A DNA stretch of 64,000 nt from Rhodococcus opacus (GCF_012396235.1 NZ_JAAXPA010000003.1:1-64000); one strand, 5' to 3'. Counted from the stretch's first letter, positions 1 through 9,161 are shown. The notes: a model not told the origin generated them from the letters alone. Program-made: numbers and translations.

Positions 1-113
1 CGGCCATAGCGGAGGGGAAACGCCCGGTCCCATTCCGAACCCGGAAGCTAAGCCCTCCAGCGCCGATGGTACTGCACCCGACAGGGTGTGGGAGAGTAGG
101 ACACCGCCGAACA
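1..113 (+). rRNA. rrf: 5S ribosomal RNA, 5' end cut by the window
   Basis: The sequence reads as an actinobacterial 5S rRNA, with the conserved internal segment CCCATTCCGAACCCGGAAG and the 3' segment GGGAGAGTAGGACACCGCCG. A few bases at the 5' end that would pair with the terminal CCGCCGAAC lie outside the window. It marks the end of an rrn operon entering from the left, and a strong hairpin follows at 121-155. Confidence 0.95.
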
Positions 114-120
114 TCCGTTA

Positions 121-155
121 CCGAAAGCCCCCCAACCACGTTGGGGGGCTTTCGG
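121..155 (+). terminator. rRNA operon terminator hairpin
   Basis: This is a perfect 15-bp inverted repeat (CCGAAAGCCCCCCAA and its complement) around a 5-base loop, just after the 5S rRNA. No long T tract follows, but the arms themselves end in TTTCGG. The position and stem strength fit termination of the rrn transcript. Confidence 0.85.
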
Positions 156-269
156 CATTCCCGGGCACGAACACCCATGCCGCGCCTGTCTTTTCACCCC
201 GACGCACCGCCGGCAGACGGTCAATCGGTCGGTCGATTCCGGGAGCCACCGCCAATCGCGTGAAGTCAT

Positions 270-636
270 GCCGACGCGTCGCGGAATCGACTCGTGAAAT
301 GCGTTCAGAGACGACAGTCGAGGCGCCGGCTGGCGACAGCGAGGGATCTGTGAGGTTCGACTCGATGTAGAGGCGAAGTCGCGCCAGCAGGCTGCACTCG
401 AGTGACTCCCGATGTCGTGCTTCGTCGTCGGCGGCGCTCGCGACGAGTACGCGAGCGAGCCGAACCGTCGCGCACTCGAGATGGTCGAGAAGCAGCGGAG
501 CCGCTGCGGCCGTCCGGGCCAAGAGGTGGAGGTGCGTGCACAGCATGTCGTACAGAGGGTTCGCGGGAACCAGATACTCCATCGCTCTGGTGACAGTCGC
601 CGCCGGCATATCCAATTGCGCGTGATCGAGATTCAC
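270..636 (-). pseudogene. AraC-family regulator remnant
   Basis: Reading leftward from 636, the translation resembles the end of an AraC-type sensor domain followed by the start of the DNA-binding domain (LLARLRLYIESNLTDPSLSP, which matches the first helices of AraC HTH domains). After about 120 residues the similarity stops, well short of the second helix-turn-helix. No N-terminal sensor half is present. The fragment abuts the McrB remnant at about 640. It is best read as a truncated, non-functional piece left by deletions beside the rrn operon. Confidence 0.6.
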
Positions 637-642
637 CGCGAT

Positions 643-870
643 CCTTAGCCACCTGCGGATTGTCGAACCAGTACTCGGCCAGCAGCGGCGCGATCTCCGA
701 CTGGATCACCCGGAGGTACCAGCGCTCCGCGAAGTTCTCGCCCGACGCGTCGACGGATCCCGGAGTGAAGTACGAATGACCGATGCAGTAGTCCTTGCCG
801 AGGTTCGGGTCGGTCGCGATCACCTCGTTCAGCCTGGTCATCCGTACCGCGATGCGGTCGACGACCGGTT
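643..870 (-). pseudogene. McrB-like restriction GTPase, C-terminal remnant
   Basis: The minus-strand translation contains LNEVIATDPNLGKDYCIGHSYF followed by a segment ending in EIAPLLAEYWFDN. Together these match the C-terminal part of the AAA+ GTPase subunit McrB of McrBC modification-dependent restriction. The Walker A and B region and the N-terminal DNA-binding domain are missing. It lies directly downstream of an HsdR remnant in the same orientation. The segment is still open because it is short, but it cannot encode a working motor. Confidence 0.65.
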
Positions 871-918
871 CGTCGCACGTTCCTCTACTCTGCCGGAGTT
901 GGGGTTGTGCTTCCTGAC

Positions 919-1182
919 GGTCGGCTGCTTGTTCCTCGGCATACCGCGGCGCCATGGCCTCAATCTGTTGCATCACCTGGACGATGGCGGCCGGCTGTTG
1001 GTCTGGTGGGTATCCGTACTTGCGGAGCAGGCGCTTGATGCTGGCCCTCAGCTTGGCCTTGACGTCCTAGCGCACCGTCCAGTCCGGGTATCGCGACGCA
1101 TGGTCGCCACGAGGTCGCGGGCAATGTGGGCGAGCACATCGTCGCCCATGACGTCGACGGCGGCCTCGTTCTGTGCAACTAC
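919..1182 (-). pseudogene. Type I restriction HsdR C-terminal remnant, frameshifted and with a nonsense codon
   Basis: Two minus-strand frames together give a recognisable HsdR C-terminal domain (DUF3387/T1RH-like_C). The first part reads NEAAVDVMGDDVLAHIARDL. After a one-base frame change near 1085-1092 it continues DWTVR-stop-DVKAKLRASIKRLL and then RKYGYPPD. The TAG stop lies at 1067-1069. Upstream helicase and nuclease domains are absent, as are HsdM and HsdS. The frameshift, the internal stop and the truncation make this a clear pseudogene of a lost type I restriction-modification system. Confidence 0.75.
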
Positions 1183-1196
1183 GACGTGCGGCCGCA

Positions 1197-1282
1197 CGGG
1201 ACCGGGTGTACTACCCGGTCCCGGTCTCGCGCTGAACGTCGCGATGCCTTGAAACGGGCATATCAGCTGAAACGGGCATATC
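1197..1282. repeat. Hairpin and 15-bp tandem repeat in non-coding DNA
   Basis: A perfect 11-bp inverted repeat (CGGGACCGGGT / ACCCGGTCCCG, 1197-1223, 5-base loop) is followed by two copies of TGAAACGGGCATATC at 1250-1264 and 1268-1282, spaced 18 bp start to start. The stretch lies between the HsdR remnant and the gene at 1313. The hairpin could be an old terminator; the role of the repeat is unknown. Confidence 0.6.
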
Positions 1283-1312
1283 TGGAGTGGCAGCTGCGCC
1301 TAGACTCCGAAG

Positions 1313-1708
1313 ATGGTACGCAGCGCGAAGGCTGCACGTCAGCAGCCAACCGATCAGCGTTCGGCGTTCGACAGGTTCGTCGAGCAGATCGAACTCCGGG
1401 TAAGCCAGGCGCCGTTCTTCGGGATCTGCGCGGGAGCCGTCGCGCTGTGGGTCGTCAGCATCCCACTCTGGAAGGACCTTCACGAGTGGCAGATCGCCAT
1501 CCACACCGCCGGTGCCGTCTTCACGTTGCTTCTCGTGGTCCTGCTCGAGAATGCCAGCCGCCGCGCCACCGAGGCTCTGCAGGAGAAACTGAACGTCATC
1601 GCCGAGGCGCTCGCCGCCCTGCTCGATTCCTCCGCCCGGGACAACCCCGAGCTGAGGAAGGCGGAGGAGAAGTTGCGGGAGGCTGTCGGGCTCGAAGACC
1701 GGCACTAG
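1313..1708 (+). CDS. Small low-affinity iron permease-like membrane protein
   Basis: The 131-residue protein has a short hydrophilic N terminus, then two hydrophobic helices (about residues 37-55 and 62-80), then a charged coiled C terminus. The order FDRFVEQIELRVSQ, WQIAIHTAGAVFTLLLVVLL, EN and a paired-helix tail matches the short bacterial family annotated as low-affinity iron permease. Those proteins are related only loosely to yeast Fet4, and iron transport by the short members is not shown. It stands alone between the restriction remnants and gabD2. ATG at 1313 is the only good start. Confidence 0.65.
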   Translation: MVRSAKAARQQPTDQRSAFDRFVEQIELRVSQAPFFGICAGAVALWVVSIPLWKDLHEWQIAIHTAGAVFTLLLVVLLENASRRATEALQEKLNVIAEALAALLDSSARDNPELRKAEEKLREAVGLEDRH

Positions 1709-1788
1709 CCATCCGCCCCTGTGACTTGGCGCACCAAGCAGGTAAGTTATGTGTAACCGCAAAAACTACTAACCAGTAGGGGTACGAA

Positions 1789-3342
1789 ATGCCTGTTCCG
1801 TCCGCCGCCACGTTCGCGCGGCTAGCCGACCTCATCGCCATTCCGGATGCGGCGGATCGCCCGACGCGGTCCGTCGTCGAGGCGTTCACGGGTAAGGAAC
1901 TGGCCACTGTCCCGGTCGGTACCGCTCAGGATGCCCAGGACGCGATCGCACGTGCCCGGGTGGCGCAGAAGGAATGGGCCAAGCGTCCCGTCACTGAACG
2001 CGCCGCGATCTTCCACCGCAACCGCGACCTGGTGCTCGAGAACCGCGACGCCCTGATGGACATGGCTCAGGCCGAGACGGGCAAGTCCCGCGCCGCCGCG
2101 CAGGAGGAGGTCCTCGACATCTCGATGACCGCCCGCCACTACGCGCGCGTCGCCCCCAAGCTGCTGCGTCCCCGCCGCATCTCCGGCATGCTGCCCGGCC
2201 TCACCAAGACGGTCGTGCGGTACCAGCCGAAGGGCGTCGTCGGCGTCATCTCGCCGTGGAACTACCCCATGACGCTCGCGGTGTCCGACGCCGTCGCCGC
2301 GCTCCTCGCCGGCAACGCCGTCGTCCTCAAGCCCGACAGCCAGACCCCGTACTGCGCCCTGGCCTGCGTCGACCTGCTGTATCAGGCGGGGCTGCCGCGC
2401 GACCTGTTCGCCGTCGTCCCCGGACCGGGCTCGGTGGTCGGCACCGCCCTCGTCGAGAACACCGAGTACCTGATGTTCACCGGATCCTCGGCCACGGGTC
2501 AGCTTCTCGCCGAGCAGGCCGGTCGCCGTCTCATTGGCTTCTCCGCCGAACTCGGCGGCAAGAACCCGATGATCGTCACCGCCGGCGCGAACCTCCGTGA
2601 GGTCACCGACGCCGCCGTCCGCGCCTGCTACTCCAACTCCGGGCAGCTGTGCATCTCGATCGAGCGGATCTACGTCGAGGAATCCATCGCACCCGAGTTC
2701 ACCCGGATGTTCGGGGAACGCGTCCGCAACATGAAGCTCGGCGCCGGCTACGACTTCGGCATCGAGATGGGCAGCCTCGTGTCCGAGGCTCAGGTCAAGG
2801 CCGTGTCCAGCCACGTCGACGATGCCGTCGTCAAGGGCGCCACCGTGGTCGCCGGCGGTAAGGCGCGCCCCGACCTCGGCCCCCTGTTCTACGAGCCGAC
2901 CGTCCTGACCGGCGTCCCCGAGGACGCCGAGTGCTACCGCGACGAGACGTTCGGGCCGCTGGTCTCGATCTACCCCGTCGCCGACGTGGACGAGGCGATC
3001 GAACGCGCCAACGACACCGAGTACGGCCTGAACGCCAGCGTGTGGGCGGGTACCAAGGCGGAGGGCGAGGCCATCGCCGCCCGGATCCACGCCGGAACCG
3101 TCAACGTCGACGAGGGTTACGCCCCCGCGTGGGGCAGCACCGGTGCGCCGATGGGTGGCATGGGAGTGTCCGGTGTCGGCCGCCGCCACGGCGACGACGG
3201 GCTCCTCAAGTACACCGAACCGCAGACCATCGCCACCACCCGCATCCTCAACCTCGGCGGCCCGCGTGGACTGTCGCCGAAGGTGTGGGCCAAGATCATG
3301 CCACCTTTCGTGAAGGCGCTGCAGTGGATTCCGGGCCGCTAG
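1789..3342 (+). CDS. gabD2: Succinate-semialdehyde dehydrogenase (NADP+), GabD2 type
   Basis: This 517-residue aldehyde dehydrogenase oxidises succinate semialdehyde to succinate, linking GABA or 2-oxoglutarate metabolism to the TCA cycle. Residues expected for catalysis are in place: N158 in SPWNYP, E254 in SAELGGKNP and nucleophile C288 in SGQLCISIERIY. The sequence resembles M. tuberculosis GabD2 (Rv1731) closely over its whole length, from the MPxPSA start to the C-terminal PGR. A purine-rich GTAGGGGT stretch lies upstream of ATG 1789. The SRPBCC gene starts 2 bases after its stop, so the two are probably cotranscribed. Confidence 0.9.
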   Translation: MPVPSAATFARLADLIAIPDAADRPTRSVVEAFTGKELATVPVGTAQDAQDAIARARVAQKEWAKRPVTERAAIFHRNRDLVLENRDALMDMAQAETGKSRAAAQEEVLDISMTARHYARVAPKLLRPRRISGMLPGLTKTVVRYQPKGVVGVISPWNYPMTLAVSDAVAALLAGNAVVLKPDSQTPYCALACVDLLYQAGLPRDLFAVVPGPGSVVGTALVENTEYLMFTGSSATGQLLAEQAGRRLIGFSAELGGKNPMIVTAGANLREVTDAAVRACYSNSGQLCISIERIYVEESIAPEFTRMFGERVRNMKLGAGYDFGIEMGSLVSEAQVKAVSSHVDDAVVKGATVVAGGKARPDLGPLFYEPTVLTGVPEDAECYRDETFGPLVSIYPVADVDEAIERANDTEYGLNASVWAGTKAEGEAIAARIHAGTVNVDEGYAPAWGSTGAPMGGMGVSGVGRRHGDDGLLKYTEPQTIATTRILNLGGPRGLSPKVWAKIMPPFVKALQWIPGR

Positions 3343-3344
3343 AC

Positions 3345-3788
3345 GTGGACAGCGCGCGCATCCTGATCGACGTCCCGCCCGGCGAGGTGTGGGACGTGGT
3401 GACCGACGTGGAGGGCATGGGCCGGTTCAGCCCCGAGAACACCGGGGCGCGCTGGACGTCCGGCACTCCGGTGACCGTGGGGGCGCGGTTCGTCGGCGCC
3501 AACCGGCACGGGGCGGTGCGGTGGAAGACGCACTGCACCGTCGTGGATATCGTTCCGGGTCAGAGGTTCTCGTTCGAGGCAGACGAGCCGAAGGCGCGCT
3601 GGACGTATCACCTCGAACCCTCCGGCGCGGGCACACTCGTCACCGAGACCCGGGAGATCTACGCGACGCCCGTATGGTGGGTGCGGCTGGTGCAGAAGTC
3701 GAAGGTGCTGGGCAGCAACCGCGACCAACTGATGCAGGACGGGATGCGGCAGACCCTCGAGCGCATGAAAGTCGCCCTCGAGAGCTGA
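3345..3788 (+). CDS. SRPBCC (START/polyketide cyclase-like) family protein
   Basis: This protein of about 147 residues has the SRPBCC pattern: an N-terminal strand (VDSARILIDVPPGEVWDVVTDVE), the helix-turn GMGRFSPENTGARW, a beta-rich middle and a long C-terminal helix (QDGMRQTLERMK). These proteins bind hydrophobic ligands in a deep cavity; no ligand can be read from sequence. GTG at 3345 is chosen because it follows the gabD2 stop immediately and starts exactly at the domain. The frame is open further upstream, but there it lies inside gabD2. Confidence 0.8.
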   Translation: MDSARILIDVPPGEVWDVVTDVEGMGRFSPENTGARWTSGTPVTVGARFVGANRHGAVRWKTHCTVVDIVPGQRFSFEADEPKARWTYHLEPSGAGTLVTETREIYATPVWWVRLVQKSKVLGSNRDQLMQDGMRQTLERMKVALES

Positions 3789-3826
3789 TTTTCCACCCTG
3801 GGGTGCTGATTCTTCACCCTAGGGTG
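3785..3826. promoter_or_regulatory. Paired 21-bp repeats carrying a 12-bp palindrome: candidate operator
   Basis: Two tandem 21-bp repeats (3785-3805 and 3806-3826) each end in a palindrome: CACCCTGGGGTG at 3794-3805 and the perfect CACCCTAGGGTG at 3815-3826. The 21-bp spacing puts the palindromes two helical turns apart on the same face of the DNA. They lie just after the SRPBCC stop and 65 bases before the hydrolase start at 3891. This looks like a double operator for a dimeric repressor controlling the hydrolase. No regulator gene is adjacent. Confidence 0.5.
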
Positions 3827-3890
3827 GCTGGCGCCGCTGTGCGCAGGGTCCGAGACTGGACGCTGTCCACACCTCTCGGAGGCGCCTCCC

Positions 3891-4841
3891 ATGAATCCTC
3901 GGCCGACACCCGTCGAAGCTGGTCGGTCGTGCCCTGACGTCCGCCGTGAGGACGTGTGGTTCCCCTCGCGGGGACAGCGCTGCGCCGCCTGGCTGTACCG
4001 GCGCCATTCCGAAACCCCTACGGCAGCACCCTGTGTGGTGCTCGCGCACGGCTGGAGCGGGGTGCGCGAGCAGAGACTCGACGCGTTCGCGGAACGGTTC
4101 GCGGCCGCGGGAGTCACGGCGCTGGTGTTCGACTACCGCTACTTCGGTGCCAGCAAGGGCGAACCCCGCCAACTGCTCGACATCGACAGTCAACTCGACG
4201 ACTGGGACAGTGCCGTCGCGTTCGTGCGCAGCCGCCCGGACATCGACCCCAGCCGCGTCGCGCTCTGGGGAACGTCACTGTCCGGCGGACTCGTCCTGAC
4301 GGCGGCCGCGCGGGACCGGCGCGTGGCCGCGGTCGTGTCGCAGGTGCCGTACGTCGACGGTCTGACGAACCTTCCGCGACTAGGCATGGCCGGGCTCGGC
4401 CGCATGGCGGTCGCCTACCTGCGGGACCGGTACGCCCAGGTGCGGCACCGGCCGCCGTACATGTTTCCCGTCGTCGGGCCGCCGGGCTCGTTCGCGGCCA
4501 TGACCACACCCGACGCGGAGGCGGGATATCACCGGATGGATCCGCCCGGTTCGACGTGGCGCAACGAAACCCCGGGGCGGGTGGCGTTGCAGGCAGCGCT
4601 GTACCGGCCGACGACGACGGTCGCGAAGATCACCTGCCCCGTCTACTTCGCCATCGCCGACCACGACGTCGTCACCTTCACCCGCAGCGCGCAGAAGGCC
4701 GCGGCCAAGACCCCGGGCGCCGAGGTGCACGTGTACCCGGGCGGTCACTTCGACCCCTACTTCGGCGACCTCTTCGAGCGGGTGGTCGCGGACGAGACCG
4801 ACTTCCTCGTCCGCCACCTCCGCCGCCCGGCTAGCCGCTGA
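3891..4841 (+). CDS. Alpha/beta hydrolase
   Basis: This 316-residue hydrolase has an oxyanion-loop HGWSG motif at about 53-57. The nucleophile elbow is GTSLSG, with S129 as likely nucleophile and Ser in place of the usual last Gly. The acid/His end is AIADHDVVTF followed by GGHFDPY. The fold resembles X-Pro dipeptidyl-peptidase/dienelactone hydrolase-like esterases, but substrate cannot be predicted. It is preceded by the double palindrome at 3785-3826 and is convergent with the acyl-CoA ligase, whose stop lies inside its last codons (overlap 4831-4841). Confidence 0.8.
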   Translation: MNPRPTPVEAGRSCPDVRREDVWFPSRGQRCAAWLYRRHSETPTAAPCVVLAHGWSGVREQRLDAFAERFAAAGVTALVFDYRYFGASKGEPRQLLDIDSQLDDWDSAVAFVRSRPDIDPSRVALWGTSLSGGLVLTAAARDRRVAAVVSQVPYVDGLTNLPRLGMAGLGRMAVAYLRDRYAQVRHRPPYMFPVVGPPGSFAAMTTPDAEAGYHRMDPPGSTWRNETPGRVALQAALYRPTTTVAKITCPVYFAIADHDVVTFTRSAQKAAAKTPGAEVHVYPGGHFDPYFGDLFERVVADETDFLVRHLRRPASR

Positions 4842-6390
4842 CCGTGCCGAACTGTTCGCGCAGAACGCCTTTGACGACCTTCCCGCTGGCGTTGCGGGGC
4901 AGCTGGGGGAGGACCTCGACGAATTTGGGCCGCTTGTAGCGGGCGACCCGGCCGTCGAGCCAGTCCGCGAGGGCGTCGACCTCGAGCGCCGCCCCGGGCC
5001 GCGGGACGACGACCGCGACGGGAACCTCTCCCCAGCGCTCGTCGGCCCGCCCGATCACGGCGACATCCACGATGTCCGGGTGGGCGGCCAGGGCATTCTC
5101 GACCTCGGCGCAGTAGATGTTCTCCCCACCCGAGATGATCATGTCCTTCTTGCGGTCCACCACGTACACGAACCCGTCCGAGTCCACCCGCACGAGGTCG
5201 CCGGAGTGGAACCAGCCGCCGTCGAACGCGTCCGCGGTGGCCTCGGGGTTCCTCCAGTATCCCTCCATGAGTCCCGGGCCGCGGTAGACGATCTCACCGA
5301 TCTCGCCCTGCGCCACGTCGTTCATCGCCTCGTCGACCACGCGCATCGCCACGGTGTCGATCGGCCTCCCGACCGACCCGATCTTCCGCACGGCGTCCTT
5401 GCCGTCGAGCATGCACGTCACCGGGGACATCTCGGTCTGCCCGAAGAACGCGACGATCGCGGCGTCCGGGAAGGCGGCGTACAAGCGGTCGAGGAGGGTC
5501 GGTGTGGCCGGCGCGGCTCCCCAGCCCAGTACCCGCAGGGCGAGGTCCCGACCGTCGGGGCCGGCGTCGTCGAGGATGGCCTGCCACTGGGTGGGCACCA
5601 TGAACACGCTGGTCACCCGCTCACGCTCGAGAGCGTCGAGTAGTTCGGTCGCATCGAACGCACCGGTCGGGTGGATCACGATGGTGGCGCCGATCAGCAG
5701 GAACGGCCCGACGCTGCCGAGGGCTGCGATGTGGAACAGCGGAGACGAGACCAGGTTGACCTCGGACTCGGTGTCGAACAGTCGCCATCCCCGGATGAGA
5801 GTCAGTGCCTGCGCCTGCAGATTGAGGTGCGACAGCACCGCACCCTTCGGGCGTCCGGTGGTTCCGGACGTGTACATGATGGCGGCGGGGGAGTCTTCCG
5901 GCACGTCCGCGATCGGGACGTCGGGATCGGCTGCGCGCAACTGCGTCTCGAGCGAGCTGTCGTCGGGGGCGTCGCCGACCACGAGAACCGGCACGCTGTC
6001 GTCGACCTCCGCGGCGAGAGCGGTGAGTGAATCCTCGACGACCACGACGGTGGCGTCGCTGTCGGCGACGATGAACCGCACTTCGCCGGGGCTGAGCCGG
6101 AAGTTCACCGGCACCGCGATCGCACCCAGGCGAGTCGCGGCCAGCATCACCTCGAGGAACTCGGGGCGGTTGGTCAGCAGCAGCACGACCCGGTCGCCGC
6201 GGCCGACACCGCGGGCGGCGAGGACGGCGGCCGTCCTCGCGCTGCGGTCCTCGAGCTCACGCCAGGTGGTCGACGTGCCCCGGAACCGGAGTGCCACGGC
6301 ATCGGGTTTCGCGAAGGCGTGCCGGGCAACATGATTGGCCCAGTGGGTGCGCCGGGAGGCGAAGGGCTGAGCGTTCGACGTCGTACTCAT
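4831..6390 (-). CDS. Acyl-CoA synthetase (AMP-forming, FadD-like)
   Basis: This 519-residue ligase activates a carboxylic acid to its CoA thioester through an acyl-adenylate. The signature P-loop YTSGTTGRPKG, the A5-like FFGQTEMSP, the hinge YVVDRKKDMIISGGENIY and the C-terminal catalytic Lys in NASGKVVKG are all present. ATG at 6390 is chosen because homology begins there (ANHVARHAFAKPDAVALRF); an upstream extension would be unusual sequence. It is the last gene of a minus-strand run with a crotonase and a quinone oxidoreductase, with gaps of about 10 bases. The acid substrate is unknown. Confidence 0.88.
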   Translation of the reverse strand: MSTTSNAQPFASRRTHWANHVARHAFAKPDAVALRFRGTSTTWRELEDRSARTAAVLAARGVGRGDRVVLLLTNRPEFLEVMLAATRLGAIAVPVNFRLSPGEVRFIVADSDATVVVVEDSLTALAAEVDDSVPVLVVGDAPDDSSLETQLRAADPDVPIADVPEDSPAAIMYTSGTTGRPKGAVLSHLNLQAQALTLIRGWRLFDTESEVNLVSSPLFHIAALGSVGPFLLIGATIVIHPTGAFDATELLDALERERVTSVFMVPTQWQAILDDAGPDGRDLALRVLGWGAAPATPTLLDRLYAAFPDAAIVAFFGQTEMSPVTCMLDGKDAVRKIGSVGRPIDTVAMRVVDEAMNDVAQGEIGEIVYRGPGLMEGYWRNPEATADAFDGGWFHSGDLVRVDSDGFVYVVDRKKDMIISGGENIYCAEVENALAAHPDIVDVAVIGRADERWGEVPVAVVVPRPGAALEVDALADWLDGRVARYKRPKFVEVLPQLPRNASGKVVKGVLREQFGTVSG

Positions 6391-6400
6391 CGTGAGGTCC

Positions 6401-7183
6401 TCAGCCGCGGCCGAACACGGCGGGACGCTTGTCCAGGAACGCCGCGACACCTTCCCGGAAATCGGGGGCGGCGAGGAGGTCGAGTTGGCCCGTGCGCTCG
6501 CGGGCGAACGCGTTGTCGAGTTCGAAGAGGGTGGCGTCGTTGACAGCGTCCTTGGTGAAGTGGAACGCCTCCGTCGGTCCGTCGGCGAGACGTCGCGCGA
6601 GGGCGTCGACTGTCGCGGCGAACTCGTCGTCGGGGACCACGTCGGCAATCAGCCCGGCCGCGAGAGCCTCACGTGCGGGCAGTCGTTCTGCCAGAAGCGC
6701 CATCTTCAGTGCGCGAGCGCGACCGACCGACGCGGCGACCAGTGCGGTGGCACCACCGTCCGGCATCAGGCCGACCTTCGTGAACGCGAGCAGGAAATAG
6801 CTCGACTCGGTGGCGATCGTGAGGTCGCAGGCCAGGGCGAGGGAGACCCCGACGCCGGCGGCGGGACCGTTGACCGCGCCGATCACGGGCCGGGGGAACG
6901 CGCGAATCGCGGCCGCCGTGCGGTTCGCGGCATCGATCGTCGCGGCCGACGGCGGACCGGACGTAGTCTCGCCACCCAGGTCCGCGCCCGTGCAGAACGC
7001 GCGACCGGCGCCGGTGAGGACGGCGGCCCGGACCCCCCCGTCGCCGGTGTGCTTGTCGAATGCGGCGGTGACGGCGTCGAGGGTTTCGGTCGTGACGGCG
7101 TTCATGCGGGCGGGGCGGTCGAGGGTCACGCGGAGGACGCCGTCGTCGACGGTCGTGTCCACGCCGGGAATGTCGGAGCTCAT
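6401..7183 (-). CDS. Enoyl-CoA hydratase/isomerase (crotonase) family protein
   Basis: This 260-residue crotonase has the oxyanion-hole segments GAGRAFCTGADLG and NGPAAGVGVSLALACD, and ends in FLDKRPAVFGRG as many EchA proteins do. The usual first catalytic Glu position falls in KVGLMPDGG, where D stands instead of E. It may therefore be an isomerase or a hydratase with altered chemistry. It sits between the acyl-CoA ligase (10-base gap) and the quinone oxidoreductase (11-base gap). ATG 7183 is preferred because it begins right at the domain. Confidence 0.85.
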   Translation of the reverse strand: MSSDIPGVDTTVDDGVLRVTLDRPARMNAVTTETLDAVTAAFDKHTGDGGVRAAVLTGAGRAFCTGADLGGETTSGPPSAATIDAANRTAAAIRAFPRPVIGAVNGPAAGVGVSLALACDLTIATESSYFLLAFTKVGLMPDGGATALVAASVGRARALKMALLAERLPAREALAAGLIADVVPDDEFAATVDALARRLADGPTEAFHFTKDAVNDATLFELDNAFARERTGQLDLLAAPDFREGVAAFLDKRPAVFGRG

Positions 7184-7194
7184 GGGGATCCTTG

Positions 7195-8166
7195 TCAGGA
7201 AGGGCGGACGGAGAGGGCGATCTTGCCGGTGGCGGACCGGGTTTCGAGCGTCCGCAGTGCGTCGCCGGCGTGTTCGAACGAGTAGGTGGTGGGCTCGGCG
7301 ATCTGCAGCGCCCCGGATTCGAGGAGCGGGCCCAGGGTCGCCCACTGCCTGCTCGTGTAGCCGGGGTTGGTGCGCACGTACTCGCCCCAGCCGGCCCCGA
7401 GAACGGAGATGTTACGCAGGAGAAGGCGATTGACCTTGACGGTGGGGATCTCGCCGCCGGTGAAGCCGAGGACCACCAGCCGCCCGTTGGGCGCGAGGCT
7501 GCGCAGGCTGTCGGTGAAACGGTCGCCGCCGACCGGGTCGAGGATGATGTCGACTCCGCGGCCTGCGGTGAGGTCGCGGACCCGGTCCTTCCAGCCGTCC
7601 ACGAGGACGACGTGATCGGCGCGGTTGGCCTTTGCGATGCCGGCCTTCTCCTCGGTGCTGACCACGGCGATCGTCTCGAGTCCCAGCGCGGCCGCGACCT
7701 GCAGTGCGGCGACCCCGACACCGCCTGCGGCGCCGTGCACCAGCACGGTCTCACCGGCGCGGTAGCGGGCGCGCTCGTCGAGGGCGAAGTGCACGGTGAG
7801 GTAGTTCATCAGGAAGCCCGCCCCGGCAGTCAACGACACCGAATCGGGCAGCGGGAACACCGAGTCCGGCTCCACCGCGACGGTCTGCTGCCACGCTCCG
7901 TCCGACGCGAGGACGGCCACCCGCTGCCCGGCCCGGATGCCGCTGTCCTCGGGTGCGCTACGGACCACGCCCGCGCCCTCGACGCCGAGCACGAACGGCA
8001 GTTCGCGGACGATCTGGTAGCTGCCGGTGGTCTGCAGCAGGTCAGGGAACGACACTCCGGCGGCGTGCAGATCCACGACCACGAGGGCGGTTCCGTCGGG
8101 TTCGTCGATCTCGGTGAGCTGGACTCCGGCGGGGCCGGAAGCGGTGGTCAATTGCTGGGCATACAC
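7195..8166 (-). CDS. NADPH:quinone oxidoreductase-like MDR enzyme
   Basis: This 323-residue medium-chain dehydrogenase/reductase lacks zinc ligands. The GroES-like N-terminal half carries YQIVRELPFVLGVEGAGVV and the Rossmann half carries VLVHGAAGGVGVAALQVA. Such proteins reduce quinones or activated double bonds, including enoyl thioesters, with NADPH. The GTG start at 8166 has a good ribosome site (GGAGGAGATCACC) directly upstream. It is the first gene of the minus-strand run 8166 to 4831, so it may act on the same acyl-CoA substrates as its neighbours. Confidence 0.85.
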   Translation of the reverse strand: MYAQQLTTASGPAGVQLTEIDEPDGTALVVVDLHAAGVSFPDLLQTTGSYQIVRELPFVLGVEGAGVVRSAPEDSGIRAGQRVAVLASDGAWQQTVAVEPDSVFPLPDSVSLTAGAGFLMNYLTVHFALDERARYRAGETVLVHGAAGGVGVAALQVAAALGLETIAVVSTEEKAGIAKANRADHVVLVDGWKDRVRDLTAGRGVDIILDPVGGDRFTDSLRSLAPNGRLVVLGFTGGEIPTVKVNRLLLRNISVLGAGWGEYVRTNPGYTSRQWATLGPLLESGALQIAEPTTYSFEHAGDALRTLETRSATGKIALSVRPS

Positions 8167-8214
8167 GTGGTGATCTCCTCCGTCGGTCCCTGAATATCCA
8201 TACCAGACGCAACT

Positions 8215-8290
8215 GAACGGGCGCTAGATAAATTCGATCATTGACCGTGCCGGTGACGCCGTGGTACTAACTTTAACGAGCGATCAGTAA
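8215..8290. promoter_or_regulatory. Divergent promoter region with candidate TetR-type sites
   Basis: The 148-base gap between the divergent oxidoreductase (8166) and crotonase (8315) holds GAACGGGCGCTAGA at 8215-8228 and TTAACGAGCGATCAGTAA near 8273-8290. The first is nearly repeated as GAACGATCGCTAGA at 15429-15442, in the other divergent promoter of this acyl-CoA cluster. Sharing between two promoters with two TetR genes nearby suggests operators, but neither site is a perfect palindrome. Confidence 0.4.
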
Positions 8291-8314
8291 TCATGCCGAG
8301 GCGGAGGATGAGAC

Positions 8315-9115
<801 letters not shown>

Positions 9116-9161
9116 CCCGTGAGTACTTGTTAACGCCCCGCGGTTAATAAGTACTCACGGG
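9116..9161. repeat. Family A inverted repeat, copy 1
   Basis: This 46-bp imperfect hairpin has arms CCCGTGAGTACTTGTTAAC and GTTAATAAGTACTCACGGG around an 8-base loop. It begins on the base after the crotonase stop codon. Near-identical 46-bp copies lie at 25139 and 42724. Position and symmetry suggest a transcription attenuator or terminator, though a downstream gene on the same strand follows here. Confidence 0.8.

Noticed and set aside
1822-3189. A 455-codon open frame antisense to gabD2
   Set aside because: High GC keeps antisense frames open. Its translation is low-complexity (Gly, Val, Asp, Arg) with no motif, and it lies fully over a well-supported gene.
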